From JAQBGV01 sp032128395 (GTDB lineage: Bacteria > Planctomycetota > UBA8108 > UBA1146): a DNA stretch of 24,379 bases. Position 1 is the first letter of the stretch; each line of letters opens with the position of its first letter. Location: the NCBI GenBank assembly GCA_032128395.1, contig JAQBGV010000232.1, positions 1 to 24,379 of the forward strand, read 5' to 3'. Below, piece after piece: positions 1 to 7,307 of the stretch. The notes beneath the pieces were generated by a model, which was not told the origin of the DNA, made no database searches, and saw only the letters and a program-made list of their open reading frames with translations. Made by a program: the position numbers and the translations under genes.

Positions 1-1
1 C

Positions 2-1126
2 CTTCAGTATCTTCGCCTCCTCGAGACTCTTGACGAGGTTGTTCGCGGCGGGGTAGCTCGTCTGGGTAATCTCTTTGACGTCCTCGACCGAGACGATGGG
101 ACGGTCGAAGAGGGACTCGAGAACTTTGTGCCCGTTTCCGGCTGCCCGCCCCAAGTCCTGAGTGATCACCCGGCGGTGGTCCTCACGAAGGACGAGAATA
201 CGCCCTGCCATCTCAGCGGCTTCCTGGCTGACCTCGGTGACGCCCGCCAGGAAGAAACTCAGCCACCCTTCCCACCTTCCAGCATCCCGAACGGCCTGGA
301 GATGATCGTAGTAGGCCTGCCGGTGTCGCTTGAAGTAGTGGGAGAGGTAGAGCACCGGCTTTCGAAGTACTTCGCGTTCACAAAGCAGGAAGGTGATGAG
401 AAGTCGACCGATGCGGCCATTCCCATCCAAGAACGGGTGGATCGTCTCGAATTGGGCGTGGGCGAGGCCGATCTTCAAGAGCAACGGCATCTCGTCCTTG
501 CCGTGCAAGTAGGATTCGAGTTGGCCGAGAACCTCCGGAACGACCTCCGGTGGCGGGGGGACGAAGATCGCCTCGGTCAGCGTGCATCCAGCCGGTCCGA
601 TCCAATTCTGGCTCCGCCGCAATTCTCCGGGCGTGTTCTTCTCGCCACGAACTCCACGAAGGAGGCGTTCATGAAGCTCTCGGATCAGCCGAACCGAGAC
701 GGGGAGTTCGCACAGGCGATCGAGACCATGCTTCATGGCCGCCACATAGTTCAGGACTTCGTCGACGTCACGCGGGCGAGTCTCCGCCCCGAACAATTCC
801 GCCTCGGCTGCCAGCAAGTCATGAAGGGAGCTCTGAGTCCCCTCGATCTGGCTCGAGAGGACCGCCTCCTTCCGAACGTACATGAACACGAAGAGGTCCG
901 GATTGGGGAGGGTCTGGACAGATCCATCCAGGCGACCCAGCGCACGGTCGGCTCGGGACAGCTGAACCACGAGGTCACCCTCGAGTCGTATTGCAGGCAC
1001 AGGTGGGAGAGGCGCTGGGAGGAATGCGCGGTAGCCCGTCGGCTGACGAACGTATCGGCCCGCTCTGTCTCGTCCTTCTTCCGCCAAGTGAAGGCACCTT
1101 TCGCAGGGCCCGCTCCCACACCGCAT
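2..1126 (-). CDS. Fic family protein (likely protein AMPylase), C-terminus cut by window edge
   Basis: Fic enzymes usually transfer AMP from ATP to a hydroxyl side chain of a target protein. In the reverse-strand frame, 375 codons run to the left edge with no stop. The Fic active-site motif HPFLDGNGRIGR is intact at residues 230-241, with the catalytic His and the phosphate-binding GNGR. Residues 91-96 (SSQIEG) fit the autoinhibitory motif [S/T]xxxE[G/N], N-terminal to the Fic core, as in class II Fic proteins. The C-terminal part (about 341-375) resembles a winged-helix segment. The usual family opening, around GRYVRQPTGYRAF, starts near residue 24, so the first 20 or so residues may be an extension. 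ATG 1126 is the first in-frame ATG after an upstream in-frame stop. Family length near 380 suggests only a few residues are missing. The target is unknown. Confidence 0.9.
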   Translation of the reverse strand, partial: MRCGSGPCERCLHLAEEGRDRAGRYVRQPTGYRAFLPAPLPPVPAIRLEGDLVVQLSRADRALGRLDGSVQTLPNPDLFVFMYVRKEAVLSSQIEGTQSSLHDLLAAEAELFGAETRPRDVDEVLNYVAAMKHGLDRLCELPVSVRLIRELHERLLRGVRGEKNTPGELRRSQNWIGPAGCTLTEAIFVPPPPEVVPEVLGQLESYLHGKDEMPLLLKIGLAHAQFETIHPFLDGNGRIGRLLITFLLCEREVLRKPVLYLSHYFKRHRQAYYDHLQAVRDAGRWEGWLSFFLAGVTEVSQEAAEMAGRILVLREDHRRVITQDLGRAAGNGHKVLESLFDRPIVSVEDVKEITQTSYPAANNLVKSLEEAKILK

Positions 1127-1572
1127 ACTGAAGGTAGACCTTAATACGGCTCGCCAATGAGCGCCATGTTAAAGGGAGCGAAGGGCACGAGTCATGGATC
1201 CCAGAAACCCTAAGGCACAGACTCAATTGGACTTAGAAGCCGATCCGGCGATCATGGGGGCGGGGGCGGCCCGCACGTACCGCGAGTTCGGATCCCGAAG
1301 GGTCCGCCATTTTTTCTCATGCTCCGTCCGGAGCTGATGCGGCAAGCGGGGAACCCCCGGTTTGTCGGCGCACGTCCCGCACAAAACGCGATTCGCGCTC
1401 GTCTCTGGCCCGCTTCGCCGCCCGAATCCGACCCCACCCAGCCAGCGATGACCCAAACGTCTCCGGGCCCGATCGAGAGGTTCGTTTCGGAGGGATTCCG
1501 AGGTGACCTAGCGGGTGCTGTTGCCGGCGCCTTTTTGTCCGAGCCGGCCGTTCCGACTCACCGCCTCGATAT
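1127..1572. other. Intergenic region between the Fic gene and the SNF2 gene
   Basis: About 446 bases separate the end of the helicase gene from the start of the Fic gene, both on the minus strand. I see no convincing gene. The notable content is the hairpin/T-run with tRNA-3'-end-like features at 1282-1315, listed separately. Short open frames here on either strand lack family resemblance and overlap each other. Confidence 0.6.
1282..1315 (+). other. Hairpin plus T-run resembling a tRNA 3' end or weak terminator
   Basis: Bases 1290-1305 form a 6-bp stem (GGATCC / GGGTCC with one T-G pair) around a CGAA loop. GCCA and six T follow (1310-1315). Read as a tRNA remnant, GCGAG-TTCGGAT (1282-1293) resembles a T-arm, and the element ends in CCA just before the T-run. 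A complete tRNA does not fold: the T-stem pairs poorly, and the best 5' acceptor candidate (near 1229) pairs only partly and lacks a normal D-arm. It may be a weak terminator, a decayed tRNA end (possible attachment-site scar), or chance. No plus-strand gene lies just upstream to need a terminator. Confidence 0.3.
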
Positions 1573-4308
1573 TCACTCTTGCGATGTCGCAGCTTCCTGC
1601 AGCAATGAAGCCATCCCTTCAAAGAGTGCCATGAGCGATGCGGCCGACTCGCGGGTCGCCTCGATGGAAACCGTTCCATCATTGCGACGGTGGACCCGTA
1701 TCCCCGAAAAGAGCTCGCGCACCACAGCTCCATTCTCGTGCGCAGAAGCGCTCCGCGACTCCTCCGCGGCACCATCGATCTCTCCTCCTCTTCGCGGACG
1801 ACTCGCGGGTTCTCGGTCGATCGGCGCGATGCTCTCCCGATCAGCGGGATCGAGCGACTCATCGGCTTGGGTGAGCAACTCATCCAGCTCGCGGTCGACC
1901 GCGCCTGCGCCGTCGAGATCGGTGTCGCCATCAGCGAGGGGCGGCGCCGATTCCACGAGGGAGTCGTTCTCCCGTTCCACCACGAGTTCGAGCCTGTCGG
2001 TGAACGAGCCGGAACCGTCGAACTTGATCTCGTCGCTGGTCCCGTCGAAGAGTCCTGAGAAGAGTGCCTGTTTGTCTCCGACCAAGCCACTGATGCGCGC
2101 CTCGATGCCAAACTCCGTGACCAGGTTGTAAACCTCGATCGATCTCTCCTGGCCAATCCGATAGATGCGCCCGATGCGTTGTTCGAGGACAGCCGGGTTC
2201 CAAGGTAGCTCCAGGTTGATGCAGCAGCTCGCGGCGCGTTGGAGGTTCAGGCCGGTGCCCCCCGCGTCGGAGGCGAAGAGAACCCGCAGCTCTGGATCGT
2301 CGTGGAACTCGACCAAGTTCTGGGTTCGTCTGCGAGCACCCTCCTTGCCGGTGAAGAACGCCCCACGCATTCGCCGCTCCGTGAGGAGATCCCGAACCGA
2401 CCAGTGAGCGAGTGCGAGCATCCGACGCCACTGACTGAACACGACCACCTTTCGTTCGGGTTGATCGAGAACGCGGCCGAGCAGTTCGCGGAATTCGATC
2501 AGTTTGGGTGAGTCGAGAGTACCGAGCAGATTCGTCGTCGGCTTTCGATCCCTGATTTCTGGCCAGATGTCGAGAAAAGACACCTGGGCGAGCCCGTTCG
2601 AGATGATGCGTTGCATTGTGAGGAGTGACATCAGCCGCAGGTGTTCTTGCGGGGTCAGCGGACGCTTCTTGGAGATTTGCATCAATTGGATGATGAAGCG
2701 GTTGAGTTCCTCATGCTGGGAGACCTGCGCGGCGGTCATGCTGGCCGGCAACCGCGTATCGGTTCGGCCGGGGAGTTGGTCGAGCACTTCGGGGCGGGTG
2801 CGACGGATCAACACCGGCTCGAGCCGCGCGCGAAGAGTCTCGAGGTTACGCACCCCGCTGATTCCATGGTCGCCATCCACCGCGGTCGTGTGCCAGGGAA
2901 TCACCCGCCACTTCGGCTCGAGGGCGTGATCGTCGACCCACTCGACGACCGACACCAAGTCTTCGAGTCGATTCTGCAGCGGAGTTCCGGTGAGAATCAG
3001 TCTGTACTGTGGTTGGAGTCGCTTGACCGAGAGCGCGGTCTTCGTTGCCCAGTTCCGAATTCGCTGCGCTTCGTCCAAGACGATGATCTCGGGTTCCCAC
3101 TGCTCCATCCAATCGAAGTCGCGCAGCAGCTGCTCGTAGTTGACGATCAAGAAGCCGCGGCGAGTCGAACGATACAGTTCTGCGCGTTCGGCGGGGGCGC
3201 CCTCCACGATGAGAGCGGGGGTGTCGGTGAACTCGCGCCACTCTCGCAGCCACTGCGGTTTCAGGCTCGTCGGCACGATGATCAGCCCCCGTTTCACTCG
3301 CCCCTCTCGGTAGAGCGCGTGACATGCCGCCGTCGCCTGAGCGGTTTTCCCGAGTCCCATATCGTCGGCGAGCATCATCCGACCCCACGAGAGAAACTGC
3401 AGGACGGCTTGGCGCTGGTACGAATAGAGCGGACGCTTGAGTCCGCGCAGATGTCCGGTGAGCGTGCAACGGTTCTCGACGTCGCGGTTGATCCTGAGGA
3501 GTCGGGCCCGATCTTCCATGAGGAGCATCTGCAGGGCAGGTTCGACCGTGGTCACGCCCGTTTCCCCGGTCCGCTCCTCTCGCTTCGCTCGCCTGCGCAG
3601 GTGAGCGAGCAGGTCTTCGACGAGCGCGAGTCGTTGAGCCGGGTTGCCGAGGTGGGCGCTTGAGAGCGGTCGATCGACATCGCCATCCGATCGGCCACTG
3701 AACCAACGGGAGACCGAGGGCTCGGCGCGCCCGAACAGGGTCACTCTCTCGAGCCAGTCCGCAATGCCGTCGAGGGGACGCCAAGGGTGCCAAGCGAGGT
3801 GTGGGCCGCGCGCGGGGTCGCGATGCGCAGGCGAGTCAATTGCCACCTGCCACGCGCGAGGCCTTGCCGCGATGTCTTCGATGACCGCCAGGAGATGCTT
3901 GCACACCCCGAGTGAGTTTCGCAAGAAGTCGGGGCAGTCGCAGCTACCCATCAGGGGGGAGGCGCTGCGGAGCATTATCGAATAGGGACGTGAGATTCGG
4001 CCCTTCTGTCGAACTCGATAGGAGCCGAGGACGCAGCGCCCTCTCGGCCGACTCGCGACGCGCAGATCTTCTCGATGAACCGAGGCGAGCCGACGGAGGA
4101 GGGCCCGCATCGCTTCCCGGAGAACGGGCCAATCCGCGCCCTTCGCAATGCCCAGGATGTGCTCCGCCCAGTAGCCATCGGGGACATTCGCCGAGGCGTT
4201 GTACGCGATCGATTCCAGCTCAAGTCGAGTCTCACTGGGTTGGTCGATCCCGCGCGGGTCGGCGTCCTCGGTTCTCGATGTCTCAGAGATCACGAGTCTG
4301 GAGATCAT
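1573..4308 (-). CDS. SWIM zinc-finger / SNF2-family DNA-dependent ATPase (helicase-like)
   Basis: Swi2/Snf2-type ATPases translocate on double-stranded DNA and remodel protein-DNA complexes. In the 911-residue protein an N-terminal SWIM zinc finger (CDC...CKH, about 123-138) precedes the ATPase core. Motif I is DDMGLGKT (about 315-322), motif II is DEAQ (412-415) and motif III is LTGTP (439-443). A second RecA-like lobe (about 607-727) has SDAGGTGLNL and the arginine-finger motif QRIGRIYRIGQ (710-720). The tail of roughly 140 residues is acidic and low in complexity. I chose ATG 4308 because it follows GGGGGA by 6 nt. An in-frame ATG at 4572 would add 88 residues of Arg/Gly-rich, non-family sequence. 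The neighbours are a Fic protein and a hydrolase. I see no methylase, nuclease or other defence partner, so the role (repair, transcription or defence) is open. Confidence 0.88.
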   Translation of the reverse strand: MISRLVISETSRTEDADPRGIDQPSETRLELESIAYNASANVPDGYWAEHILGIAKGADWPVLREAMRALLRRLASVHREDLRVASRPRGRCVLGSYRVRQKGRISRPYSIMLRSASPLMGSCDCPDFLRNSLGVCKHLLAVIEDIAARPRAWQVAIDSPAHRDPARGPHLAWHPWRPLDGIADWLERVTLFGRAEPSVSRWFSGRSDGDVDRPLSSAHLGNPAQRLALVEDLLAHLRRRAKREERTGETGVTTVEPALQMLLMEDRARLLRINRDVENRCTLTGHLRGLKRPLYSYQRQAVLQFLSWGRMMLADDMGLGKTAQATAACHALYREGRVKRGLIIVPTSLKPQWLREWREFTDTPALIVEGAPAERAELYRSTRRGFLIVNYEQLLRDFDWMEQWEPEIIVLDEAQRIRNWATKTALSVKRLQPQYRLILTGTPLQNRLEDLVSVVEWVDDHALEPKWRVIPWHTTAVDGDHGISGVRNLETLRARLEPVLIRRTRPEVLDQLPGRTDTRLPASMTAAQVSQHEELNRFIIQLMQISKKRPLTPQEHLRLMSLLTMQRIISNGLAQVSFLDIWPEIRDRKPTTNLLGTLDSPKLIEFRELLGRVLDQPERKVVVFSQWRRMLALAHWSVRDLLTERRMRGAFFTGKEGARRRTQNLVEFHDDPELRVLFASDAGGTGLNLQRAASCCINLELPWNPAVLEQRIGRIYRIGQERSIEVYNLVTEFGIEARISGLVGDKQALFSGLFDGTSDEIKFDGSGSFTDRLELVVERENDSLVESAPPLADGDTDLDGAGAVDRELDELLTQADESLDPADRESIAPIDREPASRPRRGGEIDGAAEESRSASAHENGAVVRELFSGIRVHRRNDGTVSIEATRESAASLMALFEGMASLLQEAATSQE

Positions 4309-4789
4309 TGTGTTTCCCCCGGTTTCCGGCCGCCGATCGAAAATCTCAGTGGGTCTCGCCTGAGAAGGACGCCCGCCCGTGCCCACGTCTGCCGATCGTC
4401 GCGTCCGGCGCCTCACCTCTGCCTCGTTGTCGCCCGGCGCAGAATCAGAAGCAAGGAATTGCAGAAGCAGACCTGGGAGGCCGGGAGGGTCCCCGCCAGT
4501 GACGGCGAAACCTGTCCGAATGCGGTCCCCGCGTCGGTCGTTCACTCGGCCCCTGGCGCAGTGACACTCCACCTCCTCGCGTCTCGAGAAACGTCGATTC
4601 GCGATTCCGTGATGCCCTCACTCCGCGCGAGCTCGACGAGCGTTCCTCCCGAGTCGAGGAGCTGGAGTCCTCGAGACAACTCGGTCCCGGCATCCGCTCG
4701 CCGGCCACCAGTCGAGACTACGTCCGCATCGCTTCGTGGTACTCCGCAGGAGCGCTCGCGAGGCGGACCATCGTCCGAAACGGAACGGT
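4309..4789. other. Intergenic region upstream of the SNF2 gene
   Basis: About 480 bases lie between the helicase start and the stop of the double hydrolase gene (both minus strand). It must contain the helicase promoter, but I could not pick a convincing one. A plus-strand frame open from 4503 to 4835 has coding-like GC-rich third positions but no ATG, GTG or TTG start; it is discussed as a finding rather than called as a gene. Confidence 0.5.
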
Positions 4790-6154
4790 TCAGTCGCTCT
4801 TTGACAGGAGTTCGAAGATCGCGAAGGCCGCCTGATCGGCGAGAAAATGGTTCCCGGTCGCGTTCAGATGCACGCCATCGGTGGTGAGGATCCCCTTCGC
4901 GACGTCCTTCGGGTTGTGGATCCGGACGTAGCTCCGGCTGGCAGTGCGGAGATCACAGAGATGCACGCCCGTCTCCTTCGCCACGCGGCGACTGATGGCG
5001 GCGTACTCCTCGAGCATGGTGTCGAGTTCGTTCTCCCTCTGCTCACCGATCAACGTCGGGGTGGCGAGGATCACCTTCGCACCCCTTGCCTCGATCCGTG
5101 AGATCAGATCGCGCAGCCCGGACTCGTAGTCTTCCTTGGAAGTACCGTTGCCGCTCTGCGAGTGCCAGACGTCGTTGATCCCGATGTAGATGAACACCAG
5201 ATCGGGATCGTGGGCGAGGACATCCGTCTCGAGTCGCTTCTGGAGATCCGGCACCTTGTGGCCGCTGATCCCCGCCCCGATCAGGGTGGCCCTCTCATCC
5301 GAGATCGCCGCGTCGAGGATTTGGATGTATCCCCCCGGACTCACCGCGGCCTGGGTGATGGAATCGCCGAGGAACACGATCTTCTGGCCACCCTTCAAGG
5401 GCGACCCGAGACCGTTCAGAGCGATGAGTCCCCCACTGCGTCTTGCGTCCCGCTTCTGCTCGAACAACCAGCCGAGAGCGCGGTCCTCCTGGTAGGCGGG
5501 GATCCACGAGTCGTGTCCGATCCCTTCGAGCTCGTCGTAGCGCGGCTCTCCTCCGAGCTTGCGGAGCGCTTCGACGAGAGCACGACTCTTCTCGGCGGGG
5601 ACCACCGGGTCGGCGGCGCCGTGGAACACCCACAGCGGAACATCGAGGAGAAGGTGGACCCGTTTCTCCTCGCCCCCCCCGCAGATCGGTACCACCGCCG
5701 CGAACCAGTCGGCGTGCGAGGACCCGAGCTCCCAGGAACCGTATCCCCCCATGGAGAGACCGGTCAGGTAGATGCGATCGAGATCGATCGGGTAGTCGCA
5801 GACCACCTGCTCGAGGGCCGCGATCGCAGCGTCTAGGGGGGCGCCCTTCCAGCTCCGCTTCTCGGGACACTGAGGTGCGAGGAGGAAGCACGGAAACTTC
5901 TCCCGCAGCGGCGACTGACTCATCAGGTCGGGCAAGTACGCGAGCTGCTTCTCGTTGTCGTCACCGCGCTCCCCCGCACCGTGGAGGAACAGCACCAAGG
6001 GAAAGCGCTTCCCCGGTTCGGTCGTGGCGGGAGTGAGGAGCCGGTACGGGATGGTCTCGCCGCCTGCGGTTCCGGTCCCGGCCATGAAGAGTGCCTCGTC
6101 CTCCGCCGACGTGGCCCAGAGAACCGTGCACAGGAAACAGAGACAGAAGTTCAT
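4790..6154 (-). CDS. Exported bifunctional hydrolase: alpha/beta-hydrolase esterase fused to SGNH/GDSL hydrolase
   Basis: This 454-residue protein has a short hydrophobic N-terminus (about residues 1-17) consistent with export. The first domain (about 30-235) is an alpha/beta hydrolase of the predicted peptidase/feruloyl-esterase kind. It has the oxyanion region FLHGAGERG, the nucleophile elbow GLSMGG (Ser134), Asp182 in HGAADP and His214 in GIGHDSW. The second domain (about 257-450) is an SGNH hydrolase: block I GDS (Ser265), block II around Gly298, block III GIND (Asn327), and block V DGVH (Asp426, His429). Both catalytic sets look complete. Such enzymes commonly deacylate polysaccharides or other esters; the substrate here is unknown. 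ATG 6154 follows GGAAG with suitable spacing. It lies 131 bases downstream of the Nap operon on the same strand and probably has its own promoter. Confidence 0.85.
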   Translation of the reverse strand: MNFCLCFLCTVLWATSAEDEALFMAGTGTAGGETIPYRLLTPATTEPGKRFPLVLFLHGAGERGDDNEKQLAYLPDLMSQSPLREKFPCFLLAPQCPEKRSWKGAPLDAAIAALEQVVCDYPIDLDRIYLTGLSMGGYGSWELGSSHADWFAAVVPICGGGEEKRVHLLLDVPLWVFHGAADPVVPAEKSRALVEALRKLGGEPRYDELEGIGHDSWIPAYQEDRALGWLFEQKRDARRSGGLIALNGLGSPLKGGQKIVFLGDSITQAAVSPGGYIQILDAAISDERATLIGAGISGHKVPDLQKRLETDVLAHDPDLVFIYIGINDVWHSQSGNGTSKEDYESGLRDLISRIEARGAKVILATPTLIGEQRENELDTMLEEYAAISRRVAKETGVHLCDLRTASRSYVRIHNPKDVAKGILTTDGVHLNATGNHFLADQAAFAIFELLSKSD

Positions 6155-6199
6155 CGTGCCATCTTCCAGCGGGTTGGAGGCAGTGCTGTGGACAGAGAG

Positions 6200-6228
6200 A
6201 ATCTCGACCTAGAGAGCCTCCGAGTCAA
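6200..6228 (-). promoter_or_regulatory. Possible sigma70-type promoter for the double hydrolase gene
   Basis: On the minus strand TTGACT (6228-6223, five of six matches to the -35 consensus) is followed after 17 bases by GAGATT (6205-6200), a weak -10. It lies about 46 bases upstream of the start at 6154, in the gap after the Nap operon. The good -35 and exact spacing support it; the poor -10 keeps confidence low. Confidence 0.3.
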
Positions 6229-6285
6229 CACTCCGTCGTCGTTCCCCCCGAGCCGCACGCTCCCACTCGCGTTCGCGTGGGTGCG

Positions 6286-6642
6286 TCACTCCGGGAGTCG
6301 GGGTTCCCGCATCCGCACCAGCCGGTAGCCGACCGGAGTGGGAGTGATCGTGTCGAGCCAACTCGACCCCTCGTGGGAGTACCGTAGCTGGATGGACGAG
6401 ATCTCGCCCCGCACGAGGCGCTCGCGCGCGCCCCTGAGATTTTCGGGCGGAAGGGGAAGAGTCTCCCCGGGCAGGGGCCGCATTCTCAGATCTTCGAGGA
6501 CACCGCACGTCTCCACATCGACGAACAGCGCCTCGAGGACTTCGGCATCGATGGTCGCCTCATACAGGGTCGGTAGCGGGACCGCATCACCTCCACCCCG
6601 ATCACCTGCGCTCTCGGCGCTTGGGCGCCCCCCGATGTTCAC
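6286..6642 (-). CDS. Small protein of unknown function, last gene of the nap operon
   Basis: This is a 118-residue protein I do not recognise. Its ATG overlaps the stop of the ferredoxin gene as ATGA (6642-6639), so translation is probably coupled, which supports a real gene of the Nap operon. It has no signal peptide, no membrane segment and no cysteine-rich motif (a single Cys). The composition is soluble and mildly acidic, with a stretch around 25-65 (LYEATIDAEVLEALFVDVET) that looks like ordinary folded protein. Position suggests a cytoplasmic accessory role in nitrate reductase maturation, but that is inference from context only. Confidence 0.65.
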   Translation of the reverse strand: MNIGGRPSAESAGDRGGGDAVPLPTLYEATIDAEVLEALFVDVETCGVLEDLRMRPLPGETLPLPPENLRGARERLVRGEISSIQLRYSHEGSSWLDTITPTPVGYRLVRMREPRLPE

Positions 6643-7307
6643 GGAGTGCTGTCACTTCCCGCCGCAGGGGGTGGCTCCGAGTTCCCGTCGCTCGTCGATA
6701 GGACGGTCGGCCGCACCGCCAGCGGCATCAGCAGGATCGCGTTCTCCGGCGCTGGGCAAACGAACTGACAGACTCCGCAGCCCGTGCACAGGTCGTCCAC
6801 GATGATCGGCTTGCCCCCCGCGAGCTCGATCGCCCCGGGGACTGGGCAGCGCTCCCGACAGACCGAGCAGAAGGTGCCCTGATGGGCGAGGCATGCCCAG
6901 GGCTGGATGCGCGCTTCGGCCATCCGGAGTGGCTGCTCAGGACGCAGTGCGCGAGGTTCGCACGCCGTGATGCAGGGAGTATCGGGGCACATTTGGCAGG
7001 CGGCGATCAGGGGGACGATCGTCGGCGTGCGCGCGCCACGGCGGAGACGATCGGGAGCCGTCACAATGGCACCGTGCGGGCAGGCCGTCGCGCACTCACC
7101 ACAACTGGTGCACGCGGCGAGGAATGCCTCCTCACCGATTGCGCCGGGGGGGCGATGGAGCGGGAAACTCCGATTCCGCGAGCGCGCCTCGGACGATGCG
7201 CTCGGGGTCCCCTCGATCCCGGACCGTGAGGTGGCCCGAGCAGCCGCTCGACCCGGGGCACCGAGGCGGCGGAAGAGATCGCGACGAGAGATCCCCTCGT
7301 CGGCCAT
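6639..7307 (-). CDS. NapG/NapF-like four-cluster ferredoxin of the Nap operon
   Basis: The 222-residue protein has four [4Fe-4S] cysteine sets: C66/69/72/76, C104/107/112/116, C139/147/150/154 and C174/177/180/184. The layout matches the MauM/NapG and NapF ferredoxins, including the RPPGAI lead-in of NapG before the first cluster. The N-terminus has a twin-arginine-like SRRDLFRR (7-14), but what follows is Ala/Arg/Ser-rich rather than hydrophobic. It may therefore stay in the cytoplasm, as NapF does. NapG normally works with the membrane protein NapH, which is absent here. ATG 7307 overlaps the napB stop by one base (TGATG), and its own stop overlaps the next start. In-frame sequence upstream of 7307 runs antisense-like through napB and is not part of the gene. 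NapF versus NapG cannot be settled from sequence alone. Confidence 0.85.
   Translation of the reverse strand: MADEGISRRDLFRRLGAPGRAAARATSRSGIEGTPSASSEARSRNRSFPLHRPPGAIGEEAFLAACTSCGECATACPHGAIVTAPDRLRRGARTPTIVPLIAACQMCPDTPCITACEPRALRPEQPLRMAEARIQPWACLAHQGTFCSVCRERCPVPGAIELAGGKPIIVDDLCTGCGVCQFVCPAPENAILLMPLAVRPTVLSTSDGNSEPPPAAGSDSTP

Noticed and set aside
128..1144. Long plus-strand open frame of 338 codons
   Set aside because: It is antisense to the Fic gene, whose motifs are unmistakable on the minus strand; its own translation shows no family features.
1229..1309. A complete tRNA gene ending in GCCA
   Set aside because: The acceptor pairs only partly (GGAC with GTCC, then T-G pairs), the D-loop lacks GG, the T-stem has mismatches and no anticodon arm folds.
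2641..3663. Plus-strand 340-codon frame inside the SNF2 gene
   Set aside because: It is an antisense shadow of the helicase core; high-GC DNA often leaves such frames open.
1573..4308. SNF2 gene as part of a DISARM-type or restriction defence system
   Set aside because: No methyltransferase, DUF1998-type or nuclease genes are present next to it in the window.
4309..4572. 88-residue N-terminal extension of the SNF2 protein
   Set aside because: It is Arg/Gly/Pro-rich without family similarity, and the ATG at 4308 has a good binding site directly upstream.
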